64,000 nucleotides of DNA from Brevibacterium yomogidense (lineage in GTDB: Bacteria; Actinomycetota; Actinomycetes; Actinomycetales; Brevibacteriaceae). Of this stretch, positions 14,403-22,811 are shown piece after piece; position 1 is the stretch's first letter, and each line of letters opens with the position of its first letter. A model generated the notes under the pieces. It ran no database searches. It was not told where the DNA came from and saw only the letters and a list, made by a program, of their open reading frames with translations. Where the stretch lies: the NCBI RefSeq assembly GCF_900163715.1, contig NZ_FWFF01000001.1:1-64000 (forward strand). Direction: 5' to 3'. Both the position numbers and the translations under genes were made by a program.

Positions 14403-16238
14403 TCAGACCCGCGCGGGCCCCTCCACCACGTCGAAGCGCACGGACGAGCCGGGAGTCAGCTGCGCGAGGACGTCGAGGTCGTCCGCGAGGACCGTGGCGA
14501 TGACGGGGTATCCGCCGGTCACCGGACGGTCCGGGCCGAAGACGACGGGGGTCCCGCTGGGTGGCACCTGGACCGCGCCGGTGACCGTCCCCTCGCTGGC
14601 CAGTTCGCCGTCGCGACGGCGAGTCAGCGCGGCTGCGCCGTCAGCGGGCTCCAGTCGCGTGCCCACCCGGTTGGACTGCTCCCCCACCACCCAGCGCATC
14701 GCTGCGAACCGCGCGAACTCCTCGTCGGCGAACCAGTCATCGCGCGGACCCGCGACTGCGCGGAGGACCACGGCATCCGGCCCTGCTGCATCCGACCCTG
14801 CCGACCCCTCTTCCTGCGTCGCGCGCTCACCAGCAGACGGCTGCGCGGCCGAGGCGGCGGCCCGCTGCTCGTCGCGCCGCACCCGCGCGGGGTTCTGCGT
14901 CCCGTACCCCACGGAGGCGGCGGGACCGCGGACGGGGACTGCGACCTCGGCTCCGGCGAAGAGAGGGTCCGGGCCCAGCCCCGCCAGGACGTCCGCCGAG
15001 GCCGACCCCACCTCGTGCGCCGCGGACACGCCGCCGCGCACGGCCAGGTACGACCGCGCAAGGTCGGGGGCCGGGTCGAGGCCGAGGGTGTCCCCCGCTC
15101 GCAGCAGCTGCGGTGCCACGGTCGTGCCGCAGGCCGCACCGGCCACGGCGACGACCACATCGGCGACGCACGTGAGGCGCGCGGTGCCTGCGACCTCCAG
15201 GACGGGTGCTCCGGGCGGGTTGCCCACGGCCGTGTTGGCGGCCTCGGCTGACGCGAGATCCGCAGCTCCCGACGGAGACACTCCCAGAGCTCCGTGGCCA
15301 GGGCGGCCCGCGTCCTCGATGAGGGTGAGGAGACCCGGATCGTCGACGCGCAGCACCGTGCGAGTGCGCGGAGCGGAGTCGGTGTCGCCTGGGCTTGTGT
15401 CGCCATGGCCGGTGTCGCCTGGGCCGATCTCGTCCTGGCCGGTGTCGCCTGGGCCGATCTCGTCCTGGCCGGTGTCGCCTGTGCCGGTGTCGCTGTCTCC
15501 GTCCGCCGCGTGGACCTCGTCAGGGGACTCGCCGGACTCCGGTCGGGGTCGATCCGGGTCGACGGTGCGGGCGAATGCACGGACTGCCCGATAGCGGACG
15601 CGGTCGCCGGGGGTCAGGAGTGCGGGGCGCTCCGACTCCCCGGCCCACAGCACCGCATCCGTGCGTCCGATGAGCCGCCAGCCTCCCGGGCTGCGGCGGG
15701 GATAGGCGGCGGAGAAGGCGCCTGCGAGTCCGACGGCGCCGGGAGGGACTGCGGTGCGCGGCTCGGCGAGCCGGGGCACATCCCACAGTGGCTCGTCGGC
15801 CGCTGGTCCGGAGATCGCGGTGCAGTAGGCGAAGCCCGGTGCGAAGCCGCCGAACGCGGCCTGCCACACCGTCGCGGTGTGCGCGTCGACGAGCGCGTCG
15901 GGACTCATGTCGAGCAGGCGGGAGGTCTCTGCGAGATCGTCTCCGTCGTAGAGGACGTCGAGCGTGTGCTCGCGGGGCGCGGCGATCCCGGCCTGCGCGG
16001 GGGTGAGGGCGAGCAGGGAGGCGACTGCGGCCTCGGCGGCGGCAGCGGAGTCGAAGCGGACGAGCACGGTCCGTGCGGCGCCGACGACCTCGAGCTGACC
16101 GTCCAGCGGGTCGCTCTGGAGTGCCGACTGCCACGCCATTGCGGTCGTAAGCGTTCCGACATCGACGAGCAGGGCCCGGTCGCCGGCAGGTCGGATGTCG
16201 GGGGCCGACGGTCGGGTGTCCGGACCCGCGGGTCTCAT
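14403..16238 (-). CDS. pxpBC: 5-oxoprolinase, fused subunits PxpB and PxpC
   Basis: The first 225 residues are PxpB (KipI-like): DRALLVDVG, FGGFAPGFAYC, AVPPGAVGLAGAFSAAYP and GGWRLIGRT. Residues about 295-611 are PxpC (KipA-like): VDDPGLLTLIEDAGRPG, GVSPSGAADLASAEAANTA, YLAVRGGV and VIATVLADDLDVLAQLTPG. With PxpA the enzyme cleaves 5-oxoproline to glutamate using ATP; fused B/C proteins are known, formerly annotated as urea amidolyase-like. Between the halves lies an Asp/Gly/Thr linker made of 10-residue repeats (GDTGQDEIGP), encoded by two exact 30-base units. The ATG overlaps the pxpA stop (ATGA), so the genes are coupled. Confidence 0.92.
   Translation of the reverse strand: MRPAGPDTRPSAPDIRPAGDRALLVDVGTLTTAMAWQSALQSDPLDGQLEVVGAARTVLVRFDSAAAAEAAVASLLALTPAQAGIAAPREHTLDVLYDGDDLAETSRLLDMSPDALVDAHTATVWQAAFGGFAPGFAYCTAISGPAADEPLWDVPRLAEPRTAVPPGAVGLAGAFSAAYPRRSPGGWRLIGRTDAVLWAGESERPALLTPGDRVRYRAVRAFARTVDPDRPRPESGESPDEVHAADGDSDTGTGDTGQDEIGPGDTGQDEIGPGDTGHGDTSPGDTDSAPRTRTVLRVDDPGLLTLIEDAGRPGHGALGVSPSGAADLASAEAANTAVGNPPGAPVLEVAGTARLTCVADVVVAVAGAACGTTVAPQLLRAGDTLGLDPAPDLARSYLAVRGGVSAAHEVGSASADVLAGLGPDPLFAGAEVAVPVRGPAASVGYGTQNPARVRRDEQRAAASAAQPSAGERATQEEGSAGSDAAGPDAVVLRAVAGPRDDWFADEEFARFAAMRWVVGEQSNRVGTRLEPADGAAALTRRRDGELASEGTVTGAVQVPPSGTPVVFGPDRPVTGGYPVIATVLADDLDVLAQLTPGSSVRFDVVEGPARV
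15421..15480. repeat. Two exact 30-bp tandem units in pxpBC linker
   Basis: The units 15421-15450 and 15451-15480 are identical and begin GGGCCGATCTCGTCCTGGCC. Partial copies flank them on both sides. Being a multiple of three, they keep the frame and lengthen the linker by 10 residues each. Confidence 0.9.
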
Positions 16239-16987
16239 GCGAACCCCTCGATCCGGGCCCCCGCACCCAGGAGAGCGCTGCGGATCGATCGGGCGAGGGC
16301 GACGGCATCCGGCGAATCGCCGTGGACGCAGAGTGATTCCGCGGCGACCCGGATCTCCGATCCGTCGACCGCGATGAGGGTGCCGCGGTCGGCGAGGCGG
16401 ACGACGCGCTCTGCGACCGCTGCCGGGTCAGCGACGACGGCCCCGGGTTCTGTGCGGGGGACCAGCGTTCCGTCCGGCGCGTAGCCGCGATCCGCGAACG
16501 CTTCGCGCACGGGTCGCAGTCCGGCCGTTCGTGCGCGCTGCTCGACGACGGAGTCTGGGAGCACAAGAAGCGGCAGGTCGCCGAAAGCGCGGACTCCGTC
16601 TACGACGGCGCGCGCCTGCACGTCGTCGTGGACGATCCGGTTGTAGAGGGCTCCGTGGGGCTTCACGTACGCGACGCGCGTGCCGGCTGCGCGGGCGAGG
16701 GCGTCGAGTGCCCCGATCTGATAGAGCACCTCGTCCGCCAGGACGCCGGGGTCGTACTCCATCGGGACGCGGCCGAAGCCGGGCTTGTCGTCGTAGGCGA
16801 CGTGCGCGCCGACCGTCACTCCGCGCGCGGCCGCGGCCGCCAGCGTCCGTGCGATGTGCGAAGGAGTGCCCGCGTGGAACCCGCACGCGACGTTCGCGCT
16901 GGACACGACGGTGAGCACGGCGTCGTCGTCGCTCACGGCGATACCGTCGATCGTCTCGCCCAGGTCGGCGTTCACGTCGATGTGCAT
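16235..16987 (-). CDS. pxpA: 5-oxoprolinase subunit PxpA (LamB/YcsF family)
   Basis: The 250-residue protein shows all marks of the family: MHIDVNADLGET at the start, VSSANVACGFHAGTPS, GVTVGAHVAYDDKPGFGR, VAYVKPHGALYN and EAFADRGYAPDGTLVPR. It should act with PxpBC in ATP-dependent opening of 5-oxoproline, a damage product of glutamine and glutamate, returning glutamate. The start at 16987 follows GAGGAG and fits the family. The frame is open much further upstream, but that part runs into the regulator gene and is out of character. The stop overlaps the pxpBC start by four bases. Confidence 0.95.
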   Translation of the reverse strand: MHIDVNADLGETIDGIAVSDDDAVLTVVSSANVACGFHAGTPSHIARTLAAAAARGVTVGAHVAYDDKPGFGRVPMEYDPGVLADEVLYQIGALDALARAAGTRVAYVKPHGALYNRIVHDDVQARAVVDGVRAFGDLPLLVLPDSVVEQRARTAGLRPVREAFADRGYAPDGTLVPRTEPGAVVADPAAVAERVVRLADRGTLIAVDGSEIRVAAESLCVHGDSPDAVALARSIRSALLGAGARIEGFA

Positions 16988-17030
16988 GCTGGCCACTCCT
17001 CGGGGCCGGGGATCCGTGCGGAGCGCCGGA

Positions 17031-17360
17031 TCAGACGTCGTCTTCGTAGGCGGGACCGCCCTCGCCCTCCCACGTGTCGATGCGACGCGCCTTCTCCGCG
17101 CTGAACTTGAGGCGCACGCCCACGCCGGTGCCCGCACCGGCGGCCTCATCGTCTGCGATGAACACGGCACCCAGCTCCTCGAGAGCGTGCTGGAGGGCCA
17201 GACGCTGCTCCTCGGTGAGGCGGATGCGACCCCGCTCGAAGTCCCGCACCTGTCCGCGGGTGAGTCCCGCTCCCTGGCCGGTGGTCGTGGCCGAGGTCTC
17301 GACGAGTGCGCGAGCCGCCCGTGCGAGGTACGAGGTGAGGGTGAAGGACTGCTCCGTCAT
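17031..17360 (-). CDS. Small XRE-type DNA-binding regulator
   Basis: This 109-residue protein contains one helix-turn-helix: SATTTGQGAGLTRGQVRDFERGRIRLTEEQRLALQHALEELG split over residues about 24-68, followed by GAVFIADDEAAGAGTGVGVRL. The latter pattern (a beta-hairpin ending in GVRL) is common in short XRE-like proteins. ATG at 17360 is preferred because GGAG stands seven bases upstream. The gene lies 43 bases before pxpA on the same strand, so it probably reports or controls the 5-oxoprolinase operon; the ligand could be 5-oxoproline or glutamate, but that is inference. Confidence 0.78.
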   Translation of the reverse strand: MTEQSFTLTSYLARAARALVETSATTTGQGAGLTRGQVRDFERGRIRLTEEQRLALQHALEELGAVFIADDEAAGAGTGVGVRLKFSAEKARRIDTWEGEGGPAYEDDV

Positions 17361-17471
17361 GATCGACTCCGATCTCCGCGATGAGTGTGCGAACTGCTCC
17401 CCACCAGTATGCGACACGGAGAGGAACGCCGCGTCAGGGACCGCAGTGCGGACCGGAATGTCCGGCGAAGG

Positions 17472-18251
17472 TCAGAGAGCGGGGTCGTCGATGAGGAATC
17501 CCTCGACACCGAGCTGCGTGTACTCAGGATCATGGGCCACGAGGCCGGCCCCCCATGTCCACAGGTGCGCGCCCGTGGCAGTGATCCTGGAAGCAGTCTC
17601 GTGGCTGATGCGGTCCAGGTGCATGCCGACCGCATAGACGCCGTCGACGACGTCAGGGTGGCTGGTGCCGGACACGAGCTGCAGAGCGCTGAGACCGGCG
17701 CGGGTGAAGCTTCTCGTCACCTCATCGTCGAACGATTGGACGATGATCTGTCCTCTGAGTGGGCGCACGGCGTCGATGAACTGGTCCATGGCTTGCGGTG
17801 CCTTCAGCTCGACGAGCAGGATCTGGCCCGTTTCCGCATATTCGGCGAACAGCTCATCCACGAACAATGCCGGTTCGGACGCGCCGCCGTCGGGGTGCTC
17901 GATGCGGAGCGCCCGCCACTGGTCCGCAGTCATGTCCTGGACGCGGCCGCTCTCGCCATTGCTCGCCACTCGGTCGATCGTCTCATCGTGGTTGACGACG
18001 AGCGTTCCGTCGCTCAGGGCGTGCACGTCGCATTCGAGGATCACGCCAGGTCGCTCGCGGAGTGACGTCCGGGCGGCAGCGAGTGTGTTCTCCGGCGTGC
18101 GGACCTTCCCGAGCCGATGCACTGCTGCAGCCGGGTATTCGAGTTCCGCGACCGGAGTGCGTGTCCGATCGCGGACGACCAGGGCAGTCAGCGCACCGAT
18201 CGCTGCGACGCCGGCGCCGGAGAGGATGAGGCGTCGTCGAGTGATGCCCAC
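17472..18251 (-). CDS. Exported glycerophosphodiester phosphodiesterase
   Basis: The 259-residue protein opens with ITRRRLILSGAGVAAIGALTALVV, an N-terminal membrane or twin-arginine-like export signal. The GDPD domain follows: HRLGKVRTPENTLAAARTS, LECDVHALSDGTLVVNHDETIDR, ILLVELKAP, LQLVSGTS and LWTWGAG. The first motif is HRLG rather than the usual HRG, an unusual insertion, but the following PENTLAA and the E/D/H residues are in place. It would hydrolyse glycerophosphodiesters from lipids or teichoic acids to glycerol-3-phosphate outside the membrane. The GTG start has AGAGG upstream. No operon partner is close. Confidence 0.86.
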   Translation of the reverse strand: MGITRRRLILSGAGVAAIGALTALVVRDRTRTPVAELEYPAAAVHRLGKVRTPENTLAAARTSLRERPGVILECDVHALSDGTLVVNHDETIDRVASNGESGRVQDMTADQWRALRIEHPDGGASEPALFVDELFAEYAETGQILLVELKAPQAMDQFIDAVRPLRGQIIVQSFDDEVTRSFTRAGLSALQLVSGTSHPDVVDGVYAVGMHLDRISHETASRITATGAHLWTWGAGLVAHDPEYTQLGVEGFLIDDPAL

Positions 18252-18349
18252 GTTCCGTCCGCCTCTACGTCAGCCGCCCCTCGACCCGTCCGCAACGATT
18301 GTTCCGGGTTCGAGCCGAGTCGTTCTCGCCATTCGTCGCTGAATGCAGC

Positions 18350-18401
18350 GGAAGGCTCCTCGATCCGCTTGTTCGTGCGGATCGAGGGGCCTTCCGAAAA
18401 A
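18350..18401 (-). terminator. Rho-independent terminator of tRNA-Ser
   Basis: An 18-base stem with one mismatch (right arm CGGATCGAGGGGCCTTCC on the plus strand) and a 10-base loop borders five T residues on the minus strand directly after the tRNA. In the tRNA's direction the T-run precedes the hairpin, so the hairpin may itself be read as a second stem; another possibility is that it marks the start of the GDPD leader. Confidence 0.55.
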
Positions 18402-18403
18402 CG

Positions 18404-18492
18404 CGGAGCCGGTGGGATTTGAACCCACGGTCCCCCTAACGGAGGACTCCACCTTAGCAGGGTGGTGCTTTAGGCCGCTCAGCCACGACTCC
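18404..18492 (-). tRNA. tRNA-Ser(GCT)
   Basis: The 89-base transcript begins GGAGTCGTGGCTGAGCGG and ends CGGCTCC plus discriminator G. It has a long variable arm (AGTCCTCCGTTAGGGGGACC), which marks class II serine tRNAs, and the T-loop GGTTCAAATCC. The anticodon loop CTGCTAA between CACC and GGTG gives GCT, reading AGC/AGU codons. CCA is not encoded. Confidence 0.96.
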
Positions 18493-18694
18493 ACTGCTGC
18501 GCACTGAGGCACAGCGTCTTAAGAGTACACAACGGGCAAGCCGCGCGGCAAAAGACGGGTGGTGTCACCAAAAGCTCAAGTTCAGTCCCTACTATTACCC
18601 GCGAGACACCTGACTGACACAGACGCGCTCCATCCGGCCGGACGATCACCTCGACCGTGTTCCGGGATGCGTGCCGCCCCGAGGAGACCCACTA

Positions 18695-20803
18695 GTGGCC
18701 GATGCCGACGACCGCCGCGGAGACGAGCGCCCAGGAAGTGACCCTTCCGCCCAGAGGCGCCCGCTGCGCGCGTCAGACCGTGCCCGACTCCGAGGCGAGG
18801 ACGGTGTGCGTCGCGACGACTACTACGGTCCGCGCGCCACGGAGCCGGAGGCGCCCGCCGAGGAGGAGGCGCCTCCGGCTCCTCGTACCGGCACCGCTCC
18901 GTCGCATGCCCCCGCGGGTGACCCCGCGCCCCGCCACGCAGCGCACTCTCCTGAAGCGCAGTCTCCTGCCGCTCGCTCGACCGATTCCGCGTCAGATTCC
19001 GACGCGCAGGGCTTCATGTCCCGGCGTGCTCGCCGTGAGGCGCTCGCTCGCGACAAGAAGACGCCGCGCGGGCAGCGGAGCACAGGCACGGGTGCCTCCG
19101 CCCCGACGGCCGCCCCCACGTTCGAAGAGGAGCCCCGCCGCACGACCGACCGCACGAAGGCTCCCGCAGCAGCCGGTGCCGCAGCCGGTGCCGGCGCAGC
19201 AGCAGTGCCCGGCGCTGCAGCCGCTGCTGCGCCGAGGAAGGGGACAGCTCCCGGCCGAGCAGCCGCCACCGCAGACACCCACGACGACGACTTCCCCCGC
19301 CACTCCCGCAGGGAGGGCGACGCGTTCCCCTCCATCGTGAAGTGGACGACCCTCGGCACCCTGCTCCCGGGGCTGGGGATGATCCGCGGACGCTCCCGCG
19401 CCGGATGGATCCTGCTGCTGGGGTTCCTCGCGATGATCGTCGTCGTGCTCGCCTGGGTCGCCTGGCGGTCCCCCATCAAGGCCATCGCCCGCGTCGCCGG
19501 CTCCCCGACGATCCTCTATGCGCTCGCTGTGATCCTCGCGGTCGGCATCATCATCTGGGGATTCACCATCCTGAGGTCCTACGCCGTGCTGCGGAAGGGC
19601 CACCGGATGACGGACGTCCAGAAGTGGCTGGGATGGGGCCTCGTGGCCTCCCTCATCCTGTGCGTCGGCATCCCCCTGGGAGTCGGGTCGGCGTACTCGA
19701 AGGTCCATGCCGACGCCGTCGTCGAAGTGTTCGGTCGCGACGGGAAGCAGGGAGTCGACATCGAGACCCTGTGGGGGGACAAGGAGCGCATCAACGTCTT
19801 CCTGATCGGCCGCGACAACGGCGACGGACGCGAGGGCACCCGCCCGGACACGATGCTCGTCGCCTCGATCAAGCCCCACACCGGTGACGCGACCCTCATC
19901 AGCGTGCCCCGCAACCTGAATGCCGCCAGGTTCCCCGAGGGTTCCCAGCTCGCGGAGCGCTTCCCCGAAGGCTTCGACGCGTTCGGTCCCCAGGAGAGCA
20001 TGATCAACGCCGTGTGGACCTGGGCGGAGGAGTACCCCGAAGACGTCGGCGAGGTCCCCGATGCGCTCAACCCCGGCATGGAGGCCACGATGCAGGCCGT
20101 CGAAGGATCGCTGGGCCTGGGCCTCGACTACTACGCGAGCGTCGACATGCAGGGCTTCGAGGACGTCATCGACGCGATCGGGGGCGTGGCGATCGATGTC
20201 GAGCGTCCGATCCCGATGGGCGGCGGCACGAACCTCAACACCGGCATGAAGAACCAGATCTACGGCTGGATCGACCCGGGAGAGCAGAAGCTCAGCGGGC
20301 AGCAGGCCCTCTGGTACGTCCGGTCCCGCGACGGCTCGGACAACTACGACCGCATGTGTCGACAGCAGCGGATGATCAAGCTCACGCTCGACCAGGTGAA
20401 CCCGCAGGAGCTGGCGATCGCCTACCCGAAGCTCGCGGGATCCGCCGGCCGGAACATCCTCACGGACATCCCGCAGAGCCAGGTGAGCGCCTTCGTCGAG
20501 CTGGCCGCCGCGATGCAGGGCGGAGAGATCAAGTCCGCGCAGATCAACAACGACGTCACCTCGACGTCCAGCCCCGACTATGAGGAACTCCACGAGTGGG
20601 TGGAGGAGCAGATCAACCCGGCCGAGCCCAGCCAGGCGGAGGAGCAGGCGGCCCCTGAGACCGAGGAGCCGGAGGAGACTGAGGAGCCGGAGCCTACGGA
20701 AGAGCCGAAGTCCGGCATCGAGGACGACCAGGGCAAGTGCTACCCGAAGGGCTACGAGCCGGGATCCGGCTGGCCCGGCTGGCCCGGCCCCGAGGAGGCC
20801 TGA
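18695..20803 (+). CDS. LytR-CpsA-Psr (LCP) family wall-polymer transferase
   Basis: The 702-residue protein has a long disordered N terminus (about 1-205; Pro, Ala and Arg rich), membrane segments near 225-250, 262-285 and 315-335, then the LCP domain from about 360 to 600: RINVFLIGRDNGD-like start, RPDTMLVASIKP, TLISVPRNL, MINAVWTWAEEYPED, GLDYYASVDMQGFEDVIDAIGGVAIDV, and QALWYVRSRDGSDNYDRMCRQQRMI. LCP enzymes move polymers from lipid carriers to peptidoglycan. A Glu/Pro tail with Cys closes the protein. GTG at 18695 is chosen because GAGGAG lies eight bases upstream. The next gene starts four bases after the stop, so both share an mRNA. Confidence 0.92.
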   Translation: MADADDRRGDERPGSDPSAQRRPLRASDRARLRGEDGVRRDDYYGPRATEPEAPAEEEAPPAPRTGTAPSHAPAGDPAPRHAAHSPEAQSPAARSTDSASDSDAQGFMSRRARREALARDKKTPRGQRSTGTGASAPTAAPTFEEEPRRTTDRTKAPAAAGAAAGAGAAAVPGAAAAAAPRKGTAPGRAAATADTHDDDFPRHSRREGDAFPSIVKWTTLGTLLPGLGMIRGRSRAGWILLLGFLAMIVVVLAWVAWRSPIKAIARVAGSPTILYALAVILAVGIIIWGFTILRSYAVLRKGHRMTDVQKWLGWGLVASLILCVGIPLGVGSAYSKVHADAVVEVFGRDGKQGVDIETLWGDKERINVFLIGRDNGDGREGTRPDTMLVASIKPHTGDATLISVPRNLNAARFPEGSQLAERFPEGFDAFGPQESMINAVWTWAEEYPEDVGEVPDALNPGMEATMQAVEGSLGLGLDYYASVDMQGFEDVIDAIGGVAIDVERPIPMGGGTNLNTGMKNQIYGWIDPGEQKLSGQQALWYVRSRDGSDNYDRMCRQQRMIKLTLDQVNPQELAIAYPKLAGSAGRNILTDIPQSQVSAFVELAAAMQGGEIKSAQINNDVTSTSSPDYEELHEWVEEQINPAEPSQAEEQAAPETEEPEETEEPEPTEEPKSGIEDDQGKCYPKGYEPGSGWPGWPGPEEA

Positions 20804-20806
20804 GCG

Positions 20807-22714
20807 GTGACCGCCCCTCTGCGGGTCGGCATCATCGGTGCGGGCCCGCGCGGCCTCACCGTGCTCGAACGGCTCGTCGCACACACCGTCGATGCCGGCG
20901 CTCCCGTCCACATCCGCGTCGTCGATCCCTTCCCGCCCGGAGCGGGCCGCGTGTGGCGGACGGACCAGTCACCGCATCTGCTCATGAATACGGTCCTGGA
21001 GGAGCAGACGGTGTTCCCCGACGCCACCTGCGACGTCGCCCACAGCGGAACCGGCCCCACGATGGCCGAGTGGGCGGACTCCGCGCCTCCCGCGGGCCGC
21101 TTCCCGCAGCGACGCGACTACGGGCGCTACCTCGCATGGAGCTGGGAGCAGATCACGGCCTCGGCCCCGGACCACGTGGAGATCGTCCACGAGCCGGTCG
21201 AGGTGACGACGATCCTCGACGCCCCGTCCGACGCGCAGACGCTGTGGCTGTCCGACGGACGCTCCGTCGACGTCGACGCCGTCGTCCTCTGCGTGGGGCA
21301 CATCCCGGCCGCCCTGAGCGATGAGCGCGGCCAGTGGCAGCGGTTCGCCCGCGACGCCGGGCTCTCGTACCTCCCTCCGGGGCTGCCCGCAGAGACGCCC
21401 GTCGACGCGCTGCCGCCGGGCGAGCCCGTCCTCATCCGCGGATTCGGACTCAACTTCTTCGACCTCCAGTCACTGCTGACCCACGGTCGCGGCGGGACGT
21501 TCCGCTCCGATCCGGAGCGCGGCCCCCTCGCACTCACGTACACGCCCAGCGGTGACGAACCGATCCTGATCCCGGGCTCGCGTCGCGGCGTCCCCTACCG
21601 CTCCAAGCCGATCAGCCCGGACCACCCGCTGCCGGCGGATCCTCACGACCCCACGCAGCGGCTGCGGTTCTTCACCCCCCAGACGATCGCGCGGCTGCCG
21701 GTCCACGGCGACGGGCTGCGCTTCGACGCGCAGCTGTGGCCGCTCATCCTCGCGGACCTGCGCTCCGCCTGGTACTCCACTCTGGCCCGCACGCGCCCCG
21801 ATGCGTTCGCGGAGGACCCGTCGAAGCTGCTGGGCGCCCTCTCCACCGGTGTCGAACGGCTCGTGCAGGCAGGCGCGGCGCACGAGTCGGAGCGGTGGCA
21901 CATCCGCGAGGAGCGCGTGCTGCGAGGCGAGATCATCGCCGCCGAACCCCACTTCGTCTTCGATATGCGGCGGCTCCTCCGCCCGCTGGGCGATGAGTCG
22001 TTCCCCGACCGGGAATCGCTGCGTGCCGCGCTCATGGAGTTCCTCCGCACGGATCTGGAGGAGTCACTGATCGGCCCGGCGCACTCACCGCTGAAGGCGC
22101 TGTTCCCCGTCCTGTGGCAGGCGCGGGCACTGCTCAAGGACCTCGTCGTCGACGACCGGCTCTCCCCCGCGAGCTTCACGCGGGAGGTGCGCGGCTGGTT
22201 CGAGGACTTCGTCTCCGGACTGTGCGACGGTCCCCCGCCGCAGCGCTACGCAGAGCTCATCGCGCTCGCAGACGCAGGACTCGTCGACTTCGCGGGCCCA
22301 CAGGTCCGCGTCACGACGTCTGGCGCCGGAGAGCCTGCGACGTTCATCGCGACGAGCCCCGCCGTGCCGGGCTCGCTCCGCGCACCCGCACTCATCGACG
22401 CGAGCTCGCCCGCGAACCGCGTCCAGCAGGCCGACGATTCGCTGATCCGGAGCATGCTCGACCGCGGCCAGCTGTGCGCCGCGACGCATGATCTGGAGGA
22501 CGGCACCCGCGTCCCGTCCTCGGGACTCGCGGTGACGGGCACCCCGTACCGCACGGTCGACGCCCGGTCACGCGTGCACCCCCGTCGCTACTGCCTCTCG
22601 CTCCAACTGTCGTCCGTCCAGCTGGGCCTGGCCATCGCGGCCAACCCGGGCACCAACGCACAGACGCTGCGCGATGCGGACGCCGTCGCCCGCGCCGTCC
22701 TCGGCCTCGCCTGA
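20807..22714 (+). CDS. FAD/NAD(P)-binding protein of unknown substrate
   Basis: This 635-residue protein starts with a dinucleotide-binding fold, VGIIGAGPRGLTVLERL, typical of the FAD/NAD(P)-binding family PF13454. Further marks are VVDPFPPGAGRVWRTDQSPH, LLMNTV, PQRRDYGRYLAWSW, VVLCVGHIP and a late stretch PYRTVDARSRVHPRRYCLSLQLSSVQLGLAIAANPGTNAQTLRDAD split in the last 60 residues. I do not know a proven reaction for this family. The GTG start has GAGGAGG eight bases upstream, placed inside the end of the LCP gene; co-transcription hints at a link to envelope work, but the pairing could be chance. Confidence 0.85.
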   Translation: MTAPLRVGIIGAGPRGLTVLERLVAHTVDAGAPVHIRVVDPFPPGAGRVWRTDQSPHLLMNTVLEEQTVFPDATCDVAHSGTGPTMAEWADSAPPAGRFPQRRDYGRYLAWSWEQITASAPDHVEIVHEPVEVTTILDAPSDAQTLWLSDGRSVDVDAVVLCVGHIPAALSDERGQWQRFARDAGLSYLPPGLPAETPVDALPPGEPVLIRGFGLNFFDLQSLLTHGRGGTFRSDPERGPLALTYTPSGDEPILIPGSRRGVPYRSKPISPDHPLPADPHDPTQRLRFFTPQTIARLPVHGDGLRFDAQLWPLILADLRSAWYSTLARTRPDAFAEDPSKLLGALSTGVERLVQAGAAHESERWHIREERVLRGEIIAAEPHFVFDMRRLLRPLGDESFPDRESLRAALMEFLRTDLEESLIGPAHSPLKALFPVLWQARALLKDLVVDDRLSPASFTREVRGWFEDFVSGLCDGPPPQRYAELIALADAGLVDFAGPQVRVTTSGAGEPATFIATSPAVPGSLRAPALIDASSPANRVQQADDSLIRSMLDRGQLCAATHDLEDGTRVPSSGLAVTGTPYRTVDARSRVHPRRYCLSLQLSSVQLGLAIAANPGTNAQTLRDADAVARAVLGLA

Positions 22715-22776
22715 CGCCGGTGGGGCCGGTCCCTCACCCGCAGTCCACCGCGCCCGAGGTGCCGGTCGCCCCGCAC

Positions 22777-22805
22777 TTGTGCCGACACTGAACGATCGAT
22801 AGATT
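22777..22805 (+). promoter_or_regulatory. Promoter of nitroreductase gene, leaderless
   Basis: TTGTGC and TAGATT are separated by 17 bases, and the -10 box ends six bases before the ATG at 22812. The mRNA should begin at the start codon. This is the only leaderless-type start here with a fair -35 box. Confidence 0.65.
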
Positions 22806-22811
22806 GCCAGA

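Noticed and set aside
18992..20911. A 639-codon frame opposite the LCP gene
   Set aside because: It mirrors the coding strand of a protein with clear LCP motifs; composition is that of a GC-rich shadow.
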